From Phycisphaerae bacterium (lineage in GTDB: Bacteria > Planctomycetota > Phycisphaerae > UBA1845 > PWPN01), in contig JAUCQB010000140.1 in the NCBI GenBank assembly GCA_030372985.1, positions 1-64,000 of the forward strand: DNA of 64,000 nucleotides, read 5' to 3'. Under the pieces are notes generated by a model. That model was given only the letters and a program-made list of their open reading frames with translations. It searched no databases and had not been told where the DNA came from. Positions within the stretch are counted from its first letter, which is position 1. The number at the start of each line of letters is the position of its first letter. Below, piece by piece: positions 62,956 through 64,000 of the stretch. The translations under genes were made by a program, and so were the position numbers.

Positions 62956-63230
62956 GTACCGACGCCCTCGTCGGCACTTGGGTGTTGAGCGAAGCCTCCT
63001 TGCCGGACCGATCGAGTGATCGAGGAGCACACGGTCTGCACCCGCAATGGGCCGACGAGGTCGTCGGTACGTGTTTAGCGTGCAAGACAGCGGGTCAGGC
63101 ACTTTTTGCCGTCTTCTTGTCGCCAACGAGTCCCGCCGGACTGAGCCAACCTCTCCCAATTGCACCGCGAACCGCTTTTGGGCAAAAAGAGCCAGACCCC
63201 AGCACGCTAAACACGTACGGGCGTCGGCCC
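62956..63230. repeat. Nested inverted-repeat element (MITE-like)
   Basis: A 275-bp structure without a gene. A 20-bp arm at 62956-62975 is the reverse complement of 63051-63070 at 19/20 positions (GCCGACGAGGTCGTCGGTAC). A 17-bp perfect pair follows at 63067-63083 and 63202-63218 (GTACGTGTTTAGCGTGC). An outer 9-bp pair lies at 63049-63057 and 63222-63230, and an inner 20-bp pair with 17 matches at 63091-63110 and 63181-63200 (TTTTTGCC arm). It looks like a non-autonomous mobile or structural element. Confidence 0.75.
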
Positions 63231-63351
63231 TACTTGACGGCCCGGCCCGAGCGTTGGGCCTACTGTGCCTGAAGCAGACGGTGTCCAGTGATGTAGCTGC
63301 CAACCGGGAGGCGGCGGGGCCGGGGGGTGCGGGTTGACCGGGAGGCCGTTC

Positions 63352-63386
63352 TCGGCTATTTTTCAGTTAGATTGCAAATTAGCCGA
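63352..63386 (+). promoter_or_regulatory. Possible operator/promoter of the ATPase gene
   Basis: The 7-bp inverted repeat TCGGCTA (63352-63358) and TAGCCGA (63380-63386) frames an A/T-rich core (tttttcagttagattgcaaa) that stands out in this GC-rich window. It lies 14 bp before the ATPase start codon, suiting a promoter with an overlapping protein site. Confidence 0.4.
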
Positions 63387-63400
63387 TAAAGGAGCTGGCC

Positions 63401-64000
63401 ATGTACTACCCCCGAGCCATTGACGACGCCTGGCGGAAGGCCGCGGAACAGTTCCCCGTGCTGCTCCTGACCGGTCCGCGACAGGTCGGCAAGACCACCT
63501 TTTTACAGCATGTGGCCGAGCGTGGCCGCAGGTACGTGACGCTCGATGACCCGGGTATCCGGGCTCTGGCCGTCCAGGATCCGGCGCTGTTTCTGCAGCG
63601 GTTCGAGCCGCCGGTCCTGATCGACGAGATTCAGTACGCGCCGCAGTTGCTGCCCCACATCAAGATGGCAGCCGATTCTCAGCGCAAGACCGGCCTGTTC
63701 TGGCTGACGGGCTCGCAGCAGTTTCACGTGATGAAGGGTGTCTCGGAGACGTTGGCCGGCCGGGTGGCGATTGTTAATCTCCTTGGCTTCTCCTCTCGGG
63801 AACGGCACCGACTCCGGTTGGATGTCGCCCCGTTCCTGCCCACATGCCAACGGCTCAAGGAACGCGAGGGCTCACATGCGCCTTCATCGCTCAAGCACAT
63901 CTATCACGACATCTGGTTAGGCGGATTTCCCGCTCTGACCGCCGGGCCGGTGAAGGACCGCGATCTGTTCTACAGTTCGTATCTCCAGACCTATCTACAG
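63401..64000 (+). CDS. AAA/DUF4143-type ATPase, 5' part
   Basis: The first 200 codons of an ATPase of the AAA_14/DUF4143 family, running off the window. It has the Walker A loop LLLTGPRQVGKTTFLQHV (about 21-38), the segment YVTLDDPGIRALAVQDPALF, the Walker B region PPVLIDEIQYAPQLLP (about 70-85) and sensor LTGSQQFHVM. The end present here (IYHDIWLGGFPAL) leads toward DUF4143. GGAG lies 6 bases before ATG 63401. The family is widespread and mobile among bacteria; its role is unclear. Confidence 0.9.
   Translation, partial: MYYPRAIDDAWRKAAEQFPVLLLTGPRQVGKTTFLQHVAERGRRYVTLDDPGIRALAVQDPALFLQRFEPPVLIDEIQYAPQLLPHIKMAADSQRKTGLFWLTGSQQFHVMKGVSETLAGRVAIVNLLGFSSRERHRLRLDVAPFLPTCQRLKEREGSHAPSSLKHIYHDIWLGGFPALTAGPVKDRDLFYSSYLQTYLQ

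Overview
The window is a GC-rich (roughly 60-65%) chromosomal segment, most likely from a Planctomycetota bacterium (Phycisphaerae-like by inference). The support is the mix of secreted glycoside hydrolases, Tat-exported Gfo/Idh/MocA oxidoreductases, a VIT-VWA protein, a very large polytopic membrane protein with an embedded zinc ribbon, Uma2 and DUF2283 proteins, and a futalosine-pathway menaquinone gene. I saw no rRNA, tRNA, CRISPR array, intact insertion sequence, phage or plasmid gene. The 5' edge looks like a poor contig end or a decaying gene: the first reading frame has in-frame stops.

Layout. 1-3.6 kb: a sigma-54 signalling module on the minus strand, made of an enhancer-binding regulator with GAF and PAS domains, a good -24/-12 promoter, and a V4R-sensor plus SpoIIE-phosphatase operon. 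3.9-4.2 kb: the decayed C-terminus of a phosphoketolase. 4.3-13.5 kb: plus-strand housekeeping and envelope genes (membrane glycerophosphodiester phosphodiesterase, glycogen debranching enzyme, patatin and alpha/beta-hydrolase lipoproteins, DedA-like protein, nitrilase-family lipoprotein). 13.6-16.9 kb: a VIT-VWA secreted protein divergent from an ECF sigma factor. 17.3-24.4 kb: lipoprotein, Tat oxidoreductase, leuS, Uma2, CYTH and YbaK genes.

24.5-29.9 kb: a GH127 enzyme, then a compact minus-strand cassette of short peptide, PqqD-like carrier, HprK-related kinase and nucleotidyltransferase. This matches what is called the HPr-rel-A system, whose product and chemistry are, to my knowledge, unknown. 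It is the best candidate here for an undescribed system. An isochorismatase-family gene lies just upstream on the same strand.

30.3-40.5 kb: a carbohydrate locus. A plus-strand operon encodes a GH29 alpha-L-fucosidase, a GH84-like hexosaminidase, a neutral-ceramidase-like protein and a large secreted protein with an (alpha/alpha)6-type region. A convergent gene encodes a LamG protein. 40.6-44.4 kb: mqnD, DUF2283, a Phd/VapC toxin-antitoxin pair with a possibly leaderless promoter, and a divergent Gfo/Idh and sugar-isomerase pair. 44.6-50.7 kb: one 2030-residue membrane protein. 51.2-55.7 kb: a minus-strand group of secreted (alpha/alpha)-type protein, NAD-dependent epimerase and a TIM-barrel glycosidase with carboxypeptidase-regulatory-like domains. 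55.9-64 kb: a DoxX/TIM-barrel fusion, an ApbE-like flavin transferase, transketolase, a secreted beta-helix protein and the start of a DUF4143-type ATPase.

Intergenic regions carry several families of palindromic repeats. One hairpin of about 24 bp occurs at least five times at three loci, and a nested inverted-repeat element of about 275 bp sits at 62.96-63.23 kb. These look like REP- or MITE-like sequences.
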